A DNA stretch of 64,000 bases from Duffyella gerundensis (GTDB lineage: Bacteria; Pseudomonadota; Gammaproteobacteria; Enterobacterales; Enterobacteriaceae), in the NCBI RefSeq assembly GCF_001517405.1, contig NZ_LN907827.1, positions 1,060,587 through 1,124,586 on the forward strand, in the 5' to 3' direction. Made by a program: the position numbers and the translations under genes. This document shows positions 24,839-34,499 of this stretch, in pieces. The notes under the pieces were generated by a model that was not told the DNA's origin, did no database searches, and saw only the letters and a list, made by a program, of their open reading frames with translations. The stretch's first letter is position 1, and every line of letters begins with the position of its first letter.

Positions 24839-25305
24839 AATAATGTCCGTTACGATTTTTGTGGGCTTATGGTACTGCGTGATATCGATGAGGGAAAGCT
24901 ATGAAGGCCGGTGGGCTGTCATAATCATCTTGATGGCGTAGTGCGAAACGGAAGTTTGCTCATGGGCCACAATACGGGCGACGACTCTGCTTTGCGCGGC
25001 CAGCGCATGGCCAGTGAAAGCATTTATCCATGTAAGTCGGTTTTAGCCCACTGTGCCTCAAAAAGCATGGCGGTCGGATCTCTGCCGCTGCCTTTAACAT
25101 GTAAACTAGTGCCAGTAGAATAAGATAAACCAGCCTGCAGGCATGCAGGTGAATCAAGGGCAGCGAGCAGCGTGCCCGTCCAGATGCGGTAATACATCCG
25201 AGGTAAGGATCGCCGAACAGTACAACAAGGCTTCCCGTCAGTAAGGGAAACGAATAACAGGCAACCGCGTTTCTCTTTTAGCAGATGTCACGCAGGAAAT
25301 ATGAT
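24839..25305. other. 467-bp gap between queC and mdlA, no gene recognised
   Basis: E. coli carries ybaE, cof and decR between these two genes; none is here, and I could not see a decayed copy. A 70-codon frame at 24911-25123 has no convincing start signal or similarity. The only structures noticed are a 16-base palindrome (CCTGCA-GGCA-TGCAGG, 25134-25149) and the mdlA leader. Promoters for both flanking genes must lie here. Confidence 0.6.
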
Positions 25306-27078
25306 GTGAGATTGTTCAGACAACTGAGTTGGTTTTTTATTCGCGAATGGCGCCGTTATCTGGGTGCAGTGTCTCTGTTAATCCTGATCGCTATCCTGCA
25401 ATTATTGCCGCCTAAAATTGTCGGCCTCATTGTGGATGGTGTAACGCAGCACAGCCTTTCTGGCAGCAAAATTTTGATGTGGGTAGGCGCCATGTTGGTG
25501 ACCGCCATTGTGGTCTATCTGCTGCGCTATGTCTGGCGGGTGTTGCTGTTTGGCGCATCCTACCAGCTGGCGGTGGAGCTACGGGAAGATTTTTATCGGC
25601 AGCTAAGCCGCCAGCATCCCGCTTTCTATCTTCGTCATCGTACCGGCGATTTGATCGCACGCGCGACAAATGATGTTGATCGGGTTGTCTTTGCCGCAGG
25701 TGAGGGCGTCTTGACCTTAGTGGATTCACTGGTCATGGGCTGTGCCGTGCTGATCGTTATGAGCGTGCAACTGAGCTGGCAGCTAACCCTTTTGGCTTTG
25801 CTGCCTATGCCCATTATGGCAATAGTCATCAAGCGTTATGGCGATCAGCTGCATCAACGTTTCAAGCTGGCTCAGGCGGCTTTTTCCAACCTGAACAACC
25901 AAACGCAGGAGAGTCTGACCAGCATCCGCATGATCAAATCATTTGGGCTGGAGGATCATCAATCACAGCAGTTTGCCTCGATCGCACGCGACACCGGAGA
26001 AAAAAATCTGCGCGTAGCGCGGGTTGATGCACGCTTCGATCCCACCATATTTATCGCTATCGGCTTTTCTAACCTGCTGGCTGTCGGCGGCGGCAGCTGG
26101 ATGGTATGGCACGGTTATATGACGCTGGGCGAGCTAACCAGTTTTATCATGTACTTAGGCCTGATGATCTGGCCAATGCTGGCACTGGCATGGATGTTCA
26201 ACATCGTAGAGCGCGGTAGCGCCGCATGGAGCCGAATTCGGTCTTTGCTTTCCGAAGCGCCAACGGTTACCGAAGGTGCGCATAACCTACCGGAAGGGCC
26301 GGGGCTATTGCAGGTTGCCATCCGCCAGTTCACTTATCCTGGTGCGGAAACGCCAGCATTGCGTAACATAAATATTATGCTCAAGCCCGGTCAAATGCTG
26401 GGACTCTGCGGGCCAACTGGCTCGGGAAAAAGCAGCTTGCTTAGCGTGCTGCAGCGTCATTTTGATATTGAGCAAGGTGATATTCGCTACCACGGTCTGG
26501 CGCTCACTGAATTACGTATCGACAGCTGGCGCAGTCGACTGGCAGTAGTCAGCCAGACGCCTTTTCTGTTCTCAGACAGCATTGCTAATAATATTGCGCT
26601 GGGTCGACCTGGCGCCACGCAGCAGGAGATCGAAGCGGTGGCCAGGCTGGCCAGCGTTCATGATGACATTCTGCAACTGCCGCAGGGCTATGAGACCGAG
26701 GTCGGCGAACGTGGCGTGATGCTTTCAGGCGGGCAAAAGCAGCGTATCTCCATTGCCCGTGCGCTGCTGCTTAACGCCGAAATTCTGATCCTGGATGATG
26801 CATTATCAGCGGTTGATGGTCGGACCGAACACCAAATTCTGCATAACCTGCGGCGCTGGGGTAAGGGTAGGACGGTAATCATCAGCGCGCATCGTTTATC
26901 AGCCTTAACCGAAGCCAGCGAAATTTTAGTGATGCAACACGGCGTAGTAGCGCAGCGTGGGCAACATGAAAAATTAGTGGCTGAAAGTGGTTGGTATCGT
27001 GACATGTATCGCTACCAACAAATTGAAGCGGCACTGGATGAAGATGATGTCAACGAGGGAACCGTACATGTCAAATAA
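25306..27078 (+). CDS. mdlA: ABC exporter half-transporter MdlA
   Basis: A fused membrane/ATPase half-transporter of the multidrug or lipid exporter class; the substrate is unknown. The GTG at 25306 is the start: AGGA is 8 bases upstream, and the 590 residues equal E. coli, whose protein also begins Met-Arg-Leu-Phe. Six N-terminal helices (about 15-310) precede the NBD with Walker [10 protein letters not shown], signature LSGGQKQR, Walker [12 protein letters not shown] and H-loop SAHR. Walker B ends in Asp instead of the usual Glu, as in other degenerate-site partners. It overlaps mdlB by 11 bases. Confidence 0.95.
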   Translation: MRLFRQLSWFFIREWRRYLGAVSLLILIAILQLLPPKIVGLIVDGVTQHSLSGSKILMWVGAMLVTAIVVYLLRYVWRVLLFGASYQLAVELREDFYRQLSRQHPAFYLRHRTGDLIARATNDVDRVVFAAGEGVLTLVDSLVMGCAVLIVMSVQLSWQLTLLALLPMPIMAIVIKRYGDQLHQRFKLAQAAFSNLNNQTQESLTSIRMIKSFGLEDHQSQQFASIARDTGEKNLRVARVDARFDPTIFIAIGFSNLLAVGGGSWMVWHGYMTLGELTSFIMYLGLMIWPMLALAWMFNIVERGSAAWSRIRSLLSEAPTVTEGAHNLPEGPGLLQVAIRQFTYPGAETPALRNINIMLKPGQMLGLCGPTGSGKSSLLSVLQRHFDIEQGDIRYHGLALTELRIDSWRSRLAVVSQTPFLFSDSIANNIALGRPGATQQEIEAVARLASVHDDILQLPQGYETEVGERGVMLSGGQKQRISIARALLLNAEILILDDALSAVDGRTEHQILHNLRRWGKGRTVIISAHRLSALTEASEILVMQHGVVAQRGQHEKLVAESGWYRDMYRYQQIEAALDEDDVNEGTVHVK

Positions 27079-28837
27079 GACCCGCATGTGGCCTGCGCTG
27101 AAGCGGTTGCTCTCTTACGGCTGGCCATGGCGCAAAACGTTGGGCCTCGCGGTGTTGATGCTGTGGGTTGCAGCAATTGCTGAAGTCACAGGCCCCCTAC
27201 TGATCAGCTACTTTATCGATCATATGGTAGCGCGGCACAACGTTCCAGTTGCTTTGGCGGCCGGACTGGCACTGGCCTACGTGCTGCTGCAGATCCTCTC
27301 GGCCGCTTTACACTACTTTCAGGCGCTACTTTTCAACCAGGCGGCGGTGGGCGTGGTGCAACGGCTACGTTCACAGGTCATGGATGCAGCGCTTCGCCAG
27401 CCACTCAGCGCTTTTGACAATCAGCCGGTAGGCCAGCTGATTTCCCGCGTGACCAACGATACGGAAGTCGTGCGCGATCTTTATGTCACCGTCGTCGCCA
27501 CGGTGCTGCGCAGCGCAGCGCTGATCAGTGCCATGCTGGTTGCGATGTTTTCGCTTAACCAACATATGGCCTTGGTTGCGATCACCATCTTTCCGCTGGT
27601 TATTGCGGTGATGTTTATCTATCAGCGTATCAGCACGCCGATTGTTCGCCGGGTGCGCAGTTATCTTGCCGATATCAATAATGGCTTTAACGAAGTCATC
27701 AGCGGCATGAGTGTGATTCAACAGTTTCGCCAGCAGGCGCGTTTTGGCGAGCGCATGGGCAATGCCAGCCGCTCGCATTATCTGGCGCGTATGCAAACGC
27801 TCAGGCTGGATGGCTTTTTGTTGCGTCCGCTGCTAAGTCTGTTTTCTGCGCTGATTCTGTGCGGCCTGATGCTGCTGTTTAGCTTTTCTGGCTCAGGTGC
27901 GTTCGAAGTCGGTGTGCTGTACGCTTTTATCAGCTATTTAGGCAGGTTGAATGAACCCTTGATTGAGCTGACCACCCAGCAATCGATGCTGCAACAGGCG
28001 GTTGTCGCGGGCGAGCGCATTTTTGAGCTGATGGATGCACCGCAGCAACATTACGGTAACGATGATCGCCCGCTTAGCGATGGTCGCATTGATATTGAAA
28101 AGATCTCTTTTGCCTATCGTGACAATCGCAACGTGCTGCAGGATATTTCGCTGTCGGTTCCGCCGCGTTCTTTTGTTGCGCTGGTGGGCCATACCGGAAG
28201 CGGCAAAAGTACTTTAGCCAGTCTGTTAATGGGCTATTACCCGTTGCGGCATGGTGAAATTCGTCTCGATGGCCGTCCTTTACACACGCTGAGTCATGCG
28301 GTGCTGCGACAGGGTGTGGCGATGGTGCAGCAGGATCCCGTAGTACTGGCAGAAAGCTTCCTTGAGAATATCCGTCTTGGGCGTGATATTGCAGAAGAGC
28401 AGGTCTGGCAGGCGCTGGAGACGGTGCAACTGGCTGAGCTGGCGCGCAGTCTGCCTGAAGGCATCCATACCCAGCTTGGTGAGCAGGGGAATACCCTGTC
28501 AGTGGGCCAGAAACAGCTGTTGGCGATGGCCAGGGTCCTGGTGATGTCACCGAAGATCCTCATTCTTGATGAAGCCACGGCCAATATCGATTCCGGCACT
28601 GAGCAGGCAATCCAGCGTGCGCTATATGCGGTACGTCAGCGCACTACGCTGGTGGTGATTGCCCACCGCCTTTCCACCATTGTTGATGCTGATACGATTA
28701 TGGTTCTGCATCGTGGGCACGCGGTAGAGCAGGGCAGCCATCAGGCACTATTGGCAAAACGTGGCCGCTATTGGCAAATGTATCAACTCCAGCTTGCCGG
28801 AGAAGAGCTCGCCTCCGGCGTTGCACAGGAAGCGTAA
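27068..28837 (+). CDS. mdlB: ABC exporter half-transporter MdlB
   Basis: The second half-transporter, which should pair with MdlA. The ATG at 27068 has GAGGGA 7 bases upstream and gives 589 residues. Its membrane domain is followed by an NBD with Walker [10 protein letters not shown], signature LSVGQKQL (Gly to Val at the third position), Walker [12 protein letters not shown] with catalytic Glu, and H-loop IAHR. The MdlA/MdlB pair therefore looks like a heterodimer with one normal and one altered ATP site. This asymmetry is read from sequence. Confidence 0.95.
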   Translation: MSNKTRMWPALKRLLSYGWPWRKTLGLAVLMLWVAAIAEVTGPLLISYFIDHMVARHNVPVALAAGLALAYVLLQILSAALHYFQALLFNQAAVGVVQRLRSQVMDAALRQPLSAFDNQPVGQLISRVTNDTEVVRDLYVTVVATVLRSAALISAMLVAMFSLNQHMALVAITIFPLVIAVMFIYQRISTPIVRRVRSYLADINNGFNEVISGMSVIQQFRQQARFGERMGNASRSHYLARMQTLRLDGFLLRPLLSLFSALILCGLMLLFSFSGSGAFEVGVLYAFISYLGRLNEPLIELTTQQSMLQQAVVAGERIFELMDAPQQHYGNDDRPLSDGRIDIEKISFAYRDNRNVLQDISLSVPPRSFVALVGHTGSGKSTLASLLMGYYPLRHGEIRLDGRPLHTLSHAVLRQGVAMVQQDPVVLAESFLENIRLGRDIAEEQVWQALETVQLAELARSLPEGIHTQLGEQGNTLSVGQKQLLAMARVLVMSPKILILDEATANIDSGTEQAIQRALYAVRQRTTLVVIAHRLSTIVDADTIMVLHRGHAVEQGSHQALLAKRGRYWQMYQLQLAGEELASGVAQEA

Positions 28838-28907
28838 CGCCAAATTGCACCTTTTTTGAGCGTTAGAATGACATTGTTCATTGGTGATGCATCAATCTCC
28901 ACTCCTT

Positions 28908-28924
28908 TGCATCTTTTTGGTGCA
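28908..28924 (+). promoter_or_regulatory. NtrC (NR-I) binding site upstream of glnK
   Basis: TGCATC-TTTT-TGGTGCA matches the NtrC consensus TGCACC-N4-TGGTGCA with one mismatch, 106 bases upstream of the -24 element. A weaker half-site, TGCACC, at 28846-28851 just after mdlB could be a second. Confidence 0.8.
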
Positions 28925-29029
28925 CTTCTTCCCCTCTCTGCCTGACACTGGCGCTGCGCTGTGACGAAAGTTCCAGCGCAGGCCGCAATTTTCCTCGTTT
29001 GAAAATTAAAAAATCCTCTTGCCGGTTTA

Positions 29030-29044
29030 TGGCACAGCACTTGC
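29030..29044 (+). promoter_or_regulatory. Sigma-54 promoter of glnK-amtB
   Basis: TGGCAC-N5-TTGC at 29030-29044 is an exact -24/-12 element, 53 bases before the glnK start. With the upstream NtrC site it gives nitrogen-limitation control. Confidence 0.92.
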
Positions 29045-29097
29045 TTAATCTTCAGCGTCTCGGCGACATCAACATTTACCTGGCTGGAGGAGTTCGT

Positions 29098-29436
29098 ATG
29101 AAACTGGTTACCGTGGTAATCAAACCGTTCAAACTGGAAGATGTGCGCGAAGCGCTGTCATCGATCGGTATTCAGGGGCTGACCGTCACCGAGGTGAAAG
29201 GGTTTGGTCGTCAGAAAGGCCATGCAGAACTGTATCGCGGGGCAGAATACAGCGTGAATTTCCTGCCAAAGGTCAAAATTGATATCGCCATTGCTGACGA
29301 TCAGCTGGACGAAGTGGTTGATGTCATCAGCAAGTCGGCCTACACCGGCAAGATCGGCGATGGCAAAATTTTTGTTGCAGAACTGCAGCGCGTTATCCGC
29401 ATTCGTACCGGCGAAACCGACGAAGCAGCATTGTAA
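29098..29436 (+). CDS. glnK: PII nitrogen signalling protein GlnK
   Basis: A 112-residue trimeric PII protein that senses 2-oxoglutarate/ATP/ADP and plugs the AmtB channel. The start is the ATG at 29098, after GGAGGAG. The T-loop carries the uridylylation site Tyr51 (GHAELYRGAEYSVNF), and the C-terminal loop has TGKIGDGKIFV. It sits 29 bases before amtB, and the pair is under sigma-54/NtrC control. It is GlnK rather than GlnB by context. Confidence 0.97.
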   Translation: MKLVTVVIKPFKLEDVREALSSIGIQGLTVTEVKGFGRQKGHAELYRGAEYSVNFLPKVKIDIAIADDQLDEVVDVISKSAYTGKIGDGKIFVAELQRVIRIRTGETDEAAL

Positions 29437-29465
29437 TTTCAGGCACAGTGATGGGGTGGAATAAA

Positions 29466-30755
29466 ATGAAAAAAATAGTGACCAAATCCGGTCTGGCCAG
29501 TCTGGCGCTGCTGCCCTCGCTGGCAATGGCCGCGGCTCCGGCCGTTGCGGACAAAGCTGATAACGCCTTTATGATGATCTGTACCGCGCTGGTACTGTTC
29601 ATGACCATTCCAGGCATCGCGCTGTTTTACGGCGGCCTGATCCGTGGCAAAAACGTGCTTTCCATGCTGACCCAGGTTGCCGTTACCTTTGCGCTGGTGT
29701 GCGTGCTGTGGGTGCTTTATGGATACTCTCTCGCCTTCAGTGAAGGCAACGCTTTCTTCGGCAGCTTCCAGTGGGTAATGCTGAAGAATATTGAACTCAA
29801 AGCGTTAACCGGCTCTTTCTATCAATATATTCACGTGGCTTTCCAGGCTTCTTTCGCCTGTATCACCGTTGGCTTGATCGTTGGCGCTATCGCAGAACGC
29901 ATTCGCTTCTCAGCCGTACTGATTTTTGTCGTGGTGTGGTTAACCTTCGCTTATCTGCCTATTGCGCACATGGTGTGGGCGGGCGGATTCCTCGCGCAGG
30001 ATGGCGCGCTCGATTTTGCCGGCGGCACCGTGGTTCATATCAACGCAGCCGTTGCTGGCCTGGTGGGTGCTTATCTGGTTGGCAAACGTGCCGGATTTGG
30101 TAAAGAAGCCTTTAAACCGCATAACCTGCCGATGGTGTTCACCGGTACCGCTATTCTCTATGTGGGCTGGTTTGGCTTCAACGCCGGCTCTGCCAGCGCC
30201 GCCAACGAAATTGCTGCACTGGCTTTCCTGAATACCGTCGTGGCTACTGCTGGCGCGGTATTAACCTGGACCTTCGGCGAGTGGTTGCACCGTGGCAAGC
30301 CTTCGCTGTTAGGTGCCAGCTCTGGTTTTATTGCTGGCCTGGTCGCCATTACGCCAGCCTGTGGTTATGTTGGGGTAGGCGGCGCGTTGGTTATCGGCTT
30401 AATCGGCGGCGTTGCTGGCTTGTGGGGCGTCACCGTGCTGAAAAGATGGTTACGTGTTGATGATCCATGCGATGTGTTTGGCGTGCATGGCGTTTGCGGC
30501 ATCGTAGGCTGTTTGCTCACCGGCGTGTTTGCTTCCTCTTCGCTGGGCGGCGTGGGTTACGCGGAAGGCGTGACTATGGGTCATCAGATGTGGATTCAGC
30601 TATTGAGCGTTGGCGTGACCATTATCTGGACCGGTGTGGTGGCGTTTGTGGGCTTTAAAATTGCCGATATGGTTGTTGGGCTACGCGTCTCTGAGGATCA
30701 TGAGCGCGAAGGTCTGGACGTTAACAGTCATGGCGAGAACGCCTATAACCAATAA
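29466..30755 (+). CDS. amtB: Ammonium channel AmtB
   Basis: An inner-membrane ammonia/ammonium channel with 429 residues. I begin at the ATG at 29466 (MKKIVTKSGLA), which gives the cleavable signal peptide seen in E. coli. Eleven helices follow. The twin His of the pore are in TVVHINAA and FGVHGVCGI, and the Phe gate lies in the SFACITVG region. The C-terminal tail EGLDVNSHGENAY is the GlnK-binding cytoplasmic segment. Confidence 0.97.
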   Translation: MKKIVTKSGLASLALLPSLAMAAAPAVADKADNAFMMICTALVLFMTIPGIALFYGGLIRGKNVLSMLTQVAVTFALVCVLWVLYGYSLAFSEGNAFFGSFQWVMLKNIELKALTGSFYQYIHVAFQASFACITVGLIVGAIAERIRFSAVLIFVVVWLTFAYLPIAHMVWAGGFLAQDGALDFAGGTVVHINAAVAGLVGAYLVGKRAGFGKEAFKPHNLPMVFTGTAILYVGWFGFNAGSASAANEIAALAFLNTVVATAGAVLTWTFGEWLHRGKPSLLGASSGFIAGLVAITPACGYVGVGGALVIGLIGGVAGLWGVTVLKRWLRVDDPCDVFGVHGVCGIVGCLLTGVFASSSLGGVGYAEGVTMGHQMWIQLLSVGVTIIWTGVVAFVGFKIADMVVGLRVSEDHEREGLDVNSHGENAYNQ

Positions 30756-30787
30756 TGTGCACCTGATTTAATGGGGCAGATATCAGA

Positions 30788-30816
30788 AGGGCGATGCAGC
30801 AGCATCGCCCTTTTTG
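30788..30816 (+). terminator. amtB terminator
   Basis: A 10-bp stem AGGGCGATGC/GCATCGCCCT, loop AGCA, then TTTTTGTT. It is between convergent amtB and tesB. Confidence 0.88.
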
Positions 30817-31680
30817 TTACACGTTGCGCAGGCGCATCACGCCTTCCTGGACCGTCGAGGCAACCAGCTCACCCTGTTGAGTATAAAACTCACCGCGCAC
30901 AAAACCGCGTGCGCCAGATGCTGAAGTGCTTTCAACGCTATAGAGCAGCCATTGGTTCAAATCGAAGGGGCGATGGAACCACATGGAATGGTCGATGGTG
31001 GCTATTTGTAGATCGGGTTCAAGAAAACCTTTGCCATGCGGCTGTAGCGCGACCGGCAAAAAATTAAAATCTGAAGCGTAGCCGAGCAGATATTGATGAA
31101 TGCGCCGATCATCCGGCACGTCGCCATTGGCCCGGAGCCAGACCTGACGCGTGGGTTCAGCGACTGCGCCTTTTAACGGGTTATGAAAGGTGACGGGACG
31201 AAACTCAAGCGGCTTATCGGCGAGAAATTTATCACGCACCGCCGCGGGCAAATGCGCCGAAAGCTGGCGGGCTATCGCGGTTTCGGAGGGTAAATCATCC
31301 GGCGCCGGTGCGGCTGGCATCGTTTTTTGATGCTCCATGCCGCTTTCCGGGGCCTGAAAAGAGGCGGTCATAAAGAAGATAGGTTTGCCGTTCTGAATAG
31401 CACTCACGCGTCTTGCGCTAAAGCTCTGCCCATCACGCAAATTTTCAACGTCATAAACAATCGCTTTTTTGCTGTCGCCGGGGCGCAAAAAGTAGCTATG
31501 AAAGGAGTGCACCACGCGTTCCGTCGGCACGGTATGTTTGGCCGCGGATAGCGCCTGGCCCACCACCTGTCCGCCAAAAACCTGACGCAGGCCGAGATCT
31601 TCACTTTGACCGCGAAACAGGCCCTCTTCAATTTTTTCAAGATTAAGCAGATTTAACAGATTATCCAGCGCCTGACTCAT
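30817..31680 (-). CDS. tesB: Acyl-CoA thioesterase II
   Basis: Hydrolyses medium- and long-chain acyl-CoAs. The double hot-dog protein has 287 residues from the ATG at 31680 ([10 protein letters not shown]), against 286 in E. coli. Catalytic triad regions are recognisable: the Asp in the YASDFNFLP segment, Thr/Ser in [10 protein letters not shown], and the Gln of QEGVMRLR near the C-terminus. The longer frame to 31770 adds an unconserved N-terminus. Confidence 0.95.
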   Translation of the reverse strand: MSQALDNLLNLLNLEKIEEGLFRGQSEDLGLRQVFGGQVVGQALSAAKHTVPTERVVHSFHSYFLRPGDSKKAIVYDVENLRDGQSFSARRVSAIQNGKPIFFMTASFQAPESGMEHQKTMPAAPAPDDLPSETAIARQLSAHLPAAVRDKFLADKPLEFRPVTFHNPLKGAVAEPTRQVWLRANGDVPDDRRIHQYLLGYASDFNFLPVALQPHGKGFLEPDLQIATIDHSMWFHRPFDLNQWLLYSVESTSASGARGFVRGEFYTQQGELVASTVQEGVMRLRNV

Positions 31681-31870
31681 GGTCACGTCCTCTTTAAAAT
31701 GATGATCATAGTGTGCGAGATCGGACCAGTTTTCGTCAACCTGTCCACAAGCAGGCAGGATCGCGGGCAAAGCGAGAAAATTGTGCCAGAATGATAGACA
31801 TGCAGCATTGAAAACGCTGTTCGGTAACGATGTTATCGATATTCACATTGATCTTAAGGAGATTACATCA

Positions 31871-32428
31871 ATGAAATTATGGCAAGTTATGAGTGGCGCT
31901 GCGCTGGCAGCGATTTTGGCAGGTTGTGCGGACAAAGCGAAGGATGTACCTGTTCCAACATTAGGTGCGCCAACAGCCGGACAACAGGCGGCCATTGCCC
32001 AGCCTAACGTTAGCGGGGCGATCTACATCCGTCAGAAAATTGCACTGCCGCCAGACGCTGTGCTGACGGTGACCTTATCGGATGCGTCGGTCTCAGATGC
32101 GCCGTCGAAGGTTATTTCTCAGCGCGTTGTGCTGACTCAGGGCAAACAGGCGCCATTCCAGTTTGTGCTGCCTTTCAACCCGGCCGATATCCAGCCAAAC
32201 GCACGTATTCTGTTAAGTGCGGCGATTACGATTGACGGTAAAATTACCTTTATCACCGACAACGTGAAGCCAGTGCTGAACGGCGGCGGTTCGAAAGCGG
32301 AGTTGACGCTGGTGCCGGTCCCATCGGTCGCGATGCCAACGCAGCCAGGCGCGGCAACCACGGTGCCATCTACCTCGCCAACCAAGGTGACGCCTTCTTC
32401 AGCCGTACCTGCACCAACCTCTTTGTAA
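31871..32428 (+). CDS. ybaY: YbaY family lipoprotein
   Basis: A 185-residue protein with lipoprotein signal and lipobox ILAGC (Cys at about 18), followed by Ala, which predicts the outer membrane. It contains a YbaY-type beta-sandwich (IYIRQKIALPPDAVLTVTLSD) and a long Pro/Thr/Ser-rich C-terminal tail that is more divergent. The start follows AAGGAG. It is divergent from tesB. Function is unknown; in E. coli it is osmotic-stress responsive. Confidence 0.92.
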   Translation: MKLWQVMSGAALAAILAGCADKAKDVPVPTLGAPTAGQQAAIAQPNVSGAIYIRQKIALPPDAVLTVTLSDASVSDAPSKVISQRVVLTQGKQAPFQFVLPFNPADIQPNARILLSAAITIDGKITFITDNVKPVLNGGGSKAELTLVPVPSVAMPTQPGAATTVPSTSPTKVTPSSAVPAPTSL

Positions 32429-32434
32429 TACCAG

Positions 32435-32457
32435 ACGCCCCGTCAGGGGCGTTTTTA
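32435..32457 (+). terminator. ybaY terminator
   Basis: Stem ACGCCCC/GGGGCGT, loop GTCA, then TTTTT; it overlaps the 3' end of the convergent ybaZ frame. Confidence 0.88.
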
Positions 32458-32769
32458 AACCTCCCAGCGATACCTCTTTAGCTCAACGATGCCCGCATCG
32501 CTGATCTCAATGCCTTCCGCCTCCAGCGCGTCCCGTTGTCTCATCAGGCCATCGCCGATAAGCGAAATATGTCCATGGCGATTAAGCACCCGATGCCACG
32601 GAATCTTGCTGCCTTCTGGCAGGCGCTTCAGTACGCCGCCAACCTGCCTCGCAGCACGCGGTGAGCCAGCCAGCCGGGCCACGTCGCCATAAGTGGTAAC
32701 TTTTCCCGGAGGAATTGCCGCCAGAATCTGCAGCACGCGCTGCGGAAAAGAGTCGTCATGGAATGTCAT
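32455..32769 (-). CDS. ybaZ: Alkyltransferase-like protein (Atl/YbaZ)
   Basis: Binds O6-alkylguanine lesions and flags them for nucleotide excision repair without transferring the alkyl group. The 104 residues contain the MGMT DNA-binding helix (GSPRAARQVGGVLKRL). The motif PWHRV has Trp in place of the acceptor Cys of PCHRV, the hallmark of ATL proteins. I use the ATG at 32769; an in-frame ATG at 32805 would add 12 residues. Confidence 0.92.
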   Translation of the reverse strand: MTFHDDSFPQRVLQILAAIPPGKVTTYGDVARLAGSPRAARQVGGVLKRLPEGSKIPWHRVLNRHGHISLIGDGLMRQRDALEAEGIEISDAGIVELKRYRWEV

Positions 32770-32875
32770 ATTTGGCCTGCGAAGAAACAATCTTGCCGAA
32801 AGCATAATAAATTATGCGGATAAAGAGGCGGAAATGTGCGGTTGCTTAAGAAAACAGCGGTCGCCCGGCAGTGAC

Positions 32876-32904
32876 TTGCAATTCGGCAGGGCATCATTGA
32901 TAAT
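32876..32904 (+). promoter_or_regulatory. Promoter of the 4.5S RNA gene
   Basis: TTGCAA (32876-32881), a 17-base spacer and GATAAT (32899-32904), followed by the GC-rich discriminator GCCTGCGCT typical of stringently controlled stable RNA genes. The start is expected near 32911, leaving a leader of about 24 bases for RNase P removal. Confidence 0.85.
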
Positions 32905-32934
32905 GCCTGCGCTCTGAAGGTTGGAGCAATCAAT

Positions 32935-33048
32935 GGGGATCCGGTTGGTTCTCCCGCAATGCTAACTTGTGAATTCGGTCAGGTCCGGAAGGAAGCAGCC
33001 GCAGCAGGTGACGCGTGTGCCGGGATGTAGCTGGCAGGATCCCCACCC
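32935..33048 (+). ncRNA. ffs: 4.5S RNA, signal recognition particle RNA
   Basis: The bacterial SRP RNA, partner of Ffh for co-translational targeting of membrane proteins. The 114-nt hairpin begins GGGGATCC and closes with GGATCCCC near 33045. The conserved Ffh-binding apical part GTCCGGAAGGAAGCAGC, with its GGAA tetraloop, and the following TGACGCGTGTGCCGGGATG are intact. The location between ybaZ and hha matches E. coli. Confidence 0.97.
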
Positions 33049-33095
33049 AATTCTGCACTACCCCTTTCCCTCAACGTACAGCATGTTTATTTTTG

Positions 33096-33131
33096 ATAAA
33101 TAAAACGGGCTTGCGTTTCAGCATGCCCGTT
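33096..33131 (-). terminator. hha terminator
   Basis: Minus-strand stem AACGGGC/GCCCGTT (33125-33131 and 33104-33110), extended by GCA/TGC across a T-T mismatch and followed by TTATTTATC. It lies just past the hha stop. Confidence 0.7.
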
Positions 33132-33135
33132 CAGA

Positions 33136-33354
33136 TCAGCGTACAAATTTCCAGACAGAAACCGGCACTTTATCGTAAAGCTTATTCATCGTCAGTTCTG
33201 CTAAACGATGATCGGCAGCTGAATAAAATATGGCCAGTTCATTATCGGGTAATTCATATTTGTTTTTTTCAATAACACGCTCAAGGGTATCGATAGATCG
33301 GCAACGTCTTAAGCGCATCAGGTAATCAGTTTTAGTCAGTGTTTTGTCACTCAT
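33136..33354 (-). CDS. hha: Hemolysin expression modulator Hha
   Basis: A 72-residue H-NS co-factor of the Hha/YmoA family that silences AT-rich foreign DNA; it also acts with TomB in a toxin-antitoxin-like pair. The sequence is almost identical to E. coli Hha, including [20 protein letters not shown] and the [10 protein letters not shown] end. It is the second gene of tomB-hha, 32 bases after tomB. Confidence 0.97.
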   Translation of the reverse strand: MSDKTLTKTDYLMRLRRCRSIDTLERVIEKNKYELPDNELAIFYSAADHRLAELTMNKLYDKVPVSVWKFVR

Positions 33355-33386
33355 GGTTTAACCGTCATTATCAATAAGAACTAAGT

Positions 33387-33761
33387 CTAAAATGAATGGC
33401 TCGGTTGTAACAGAGCGCATTCCTCGGCAAATATATTAAAAAGCCGCTTTGCCGAACGTTGCCAACGCTGCAGATCTTGCGCACTTACGCCATAGTTACT
33501 AAATAACATAAAAGTATCGTCAAGATATTCATCAATCTGAGTAATCAGTTCTTCATCTTCAACATGTTTAATTTTGTAATTCATGGTGAAGGATGCGATA
33601 TGTTCAATCAGGTCATTGAGCTGCAAATTGCTGGCAGAGGTTGGATCATTAACCCAGCCGTGATGGCTGTCACTTAAGGTGGCCATGCTATCGTCATGCA
33701 GACTTTCGCACAGGTACTTAAGCTGCGCCATATCATGCCTTTTAGGTGAGTATTCGTCCAT
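33387..33761 (-). CDS. tomB: Hha toxicity modulator TomB
   Basis: Antagonist of Hha; in E. coli it oxidises a conserved Hha Cys region and inactivates it. The start is the ATG at 33761 (MDEYSPKRHD), with GGAGGGG 6 bases upstream; the length is 124 residues as in E. coli. Conserved blocks are HHGWVNDPTSASNLQLNDLI and IDEYLDDTFMLFSNYG. The C-terminal 20 residues are divergent. Confidence 0.95.
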   Translation of the reverse strand: MDEYSPKRHDMAQLKYLCESLHDDSMATLSDSHHGWVNDPTSASNLQLNDLIEHIASFTMNYKIKHVEDEELITQIDEYLDDTFMLFSNYGVSAQDLQRWQRSAKRLFNIFAEECALLQPSHSF

Positions 33762-33909
33762 CTCTTTCCCCTCCATAGCCGACATCAACCCGCAGAGCTG
33801 CGGAACCGTATTCAGGTGTAATTGTGGAAGTGAGCGGTAGAATTAACGTTAAAGGACACAGTAAATATAATGCAGATCGGTAAATTCTGCTCATCGCTTT
33901 GACTAAAAA

Positions 33910-34263
33910 TTACAATTCATCCGCGGGTGAAGGACGCTGATTTTCAATGATGTCAAACAGCAGGCCTTCCGGAACTACCTGAAAAGTCACTGTTTCAGTT
34001 TGCGTTTCGCTTTCATTAATATTCAGGCATGCATTAAAAACGTTCCACTGGTAATGATAATGCATTTTAAAGAAAGATGGGGCTATCGCACTGATTGAAA
34101 TAATAACAAAACTGTCGGGAACTAATAGGGCATTTTGTGAATACCATTGTAAATCTCCTGCCAGCGCCGCTGACAATTTGAGAATATTCTGGTTAATAAC
34201 CGCTATTAATTTAGTGGTATCGGTTTCATTTATTGAAAGTGTAGCAGGAATAAGGAGAGACAC
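33910..34263 (-). CDS. Unrecognised 117-residue protein
   Basis: A GTG-initiated frame with AGGAA about 6 bases upstream, ending in a clear TAA. I do not recognise it. It has no signal peptide or strong membrane helix. It contains alternating hydrophobic stretches (DSFVIISISAIAPSFF, VTFQVVPEGLLFDII) that read like a beta-rich cytosolic fold, and a Tyr/His patch (MHYHYQW). DNA is AT-richer than the flanks. It lies between tomB and a zinc importer operon, divergent from the latter, and is absent from the E. coli locus. It could be accessory or share regulation with the importer. No function is proposed. Confidence 0.55.
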   Translation of the reverse strand: MSLLIPATLSINETDTTKLIAVINQNILKLSAALAGDLQWYSQNALLVPDSFVIISISAIAPSFFKMHYHYQWNVFNACLNINESETQTETVTFQVVPEGLLFDIIENQRPSPADEL

Positions 34264-34469
34264 GACAATTCCTAAACAGCTGATCTGAACTTTATAATCA
34301 ACATAGCAGGCATAAATTTCAAGTTATCTTGCTGATGATTTTGCAACAGTTCATTGACTGTTTATCTTTTACCCAGCTTTAGCCCTGCCAGCTGCGGAGT
34401 ATTCGACGCCAAAGACACAGTTTGCAACATACGTACCGATGCCTCACTGCACGTAGCTGTGATAGATTA

Positions 34470-34490
34470 TTGTTATGTTATAACATTATA
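34470..34490 (+). promoter_or_regulatory. Putative Zur box before the zinc ABC importer
   Basis: TTGTTATGTTATAAC followed by ATTATA, with a perfect 12-base palindrome ATGTTATAACAT at 34475-34486. It matches the core of the gammaproteobacterial Zur consensus (ATGTTATA-N-TATAACAT). The first 15 bases recur exactly in the operator of rpmE2-rpmJ2 in this window. A GATTAT box directly upstream could be the -10. Confidence 0.75.
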
Positions 34491-34499
34491 TCGGTGGCA

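Noticed and set aside
24911..25123. 70-codon ORF between queC and mdlA
   Set aside because: No Shine-Dalgarno and no recognisable family; not similar to YbaE, Cof or DecR, which occupy this place in E. coli.
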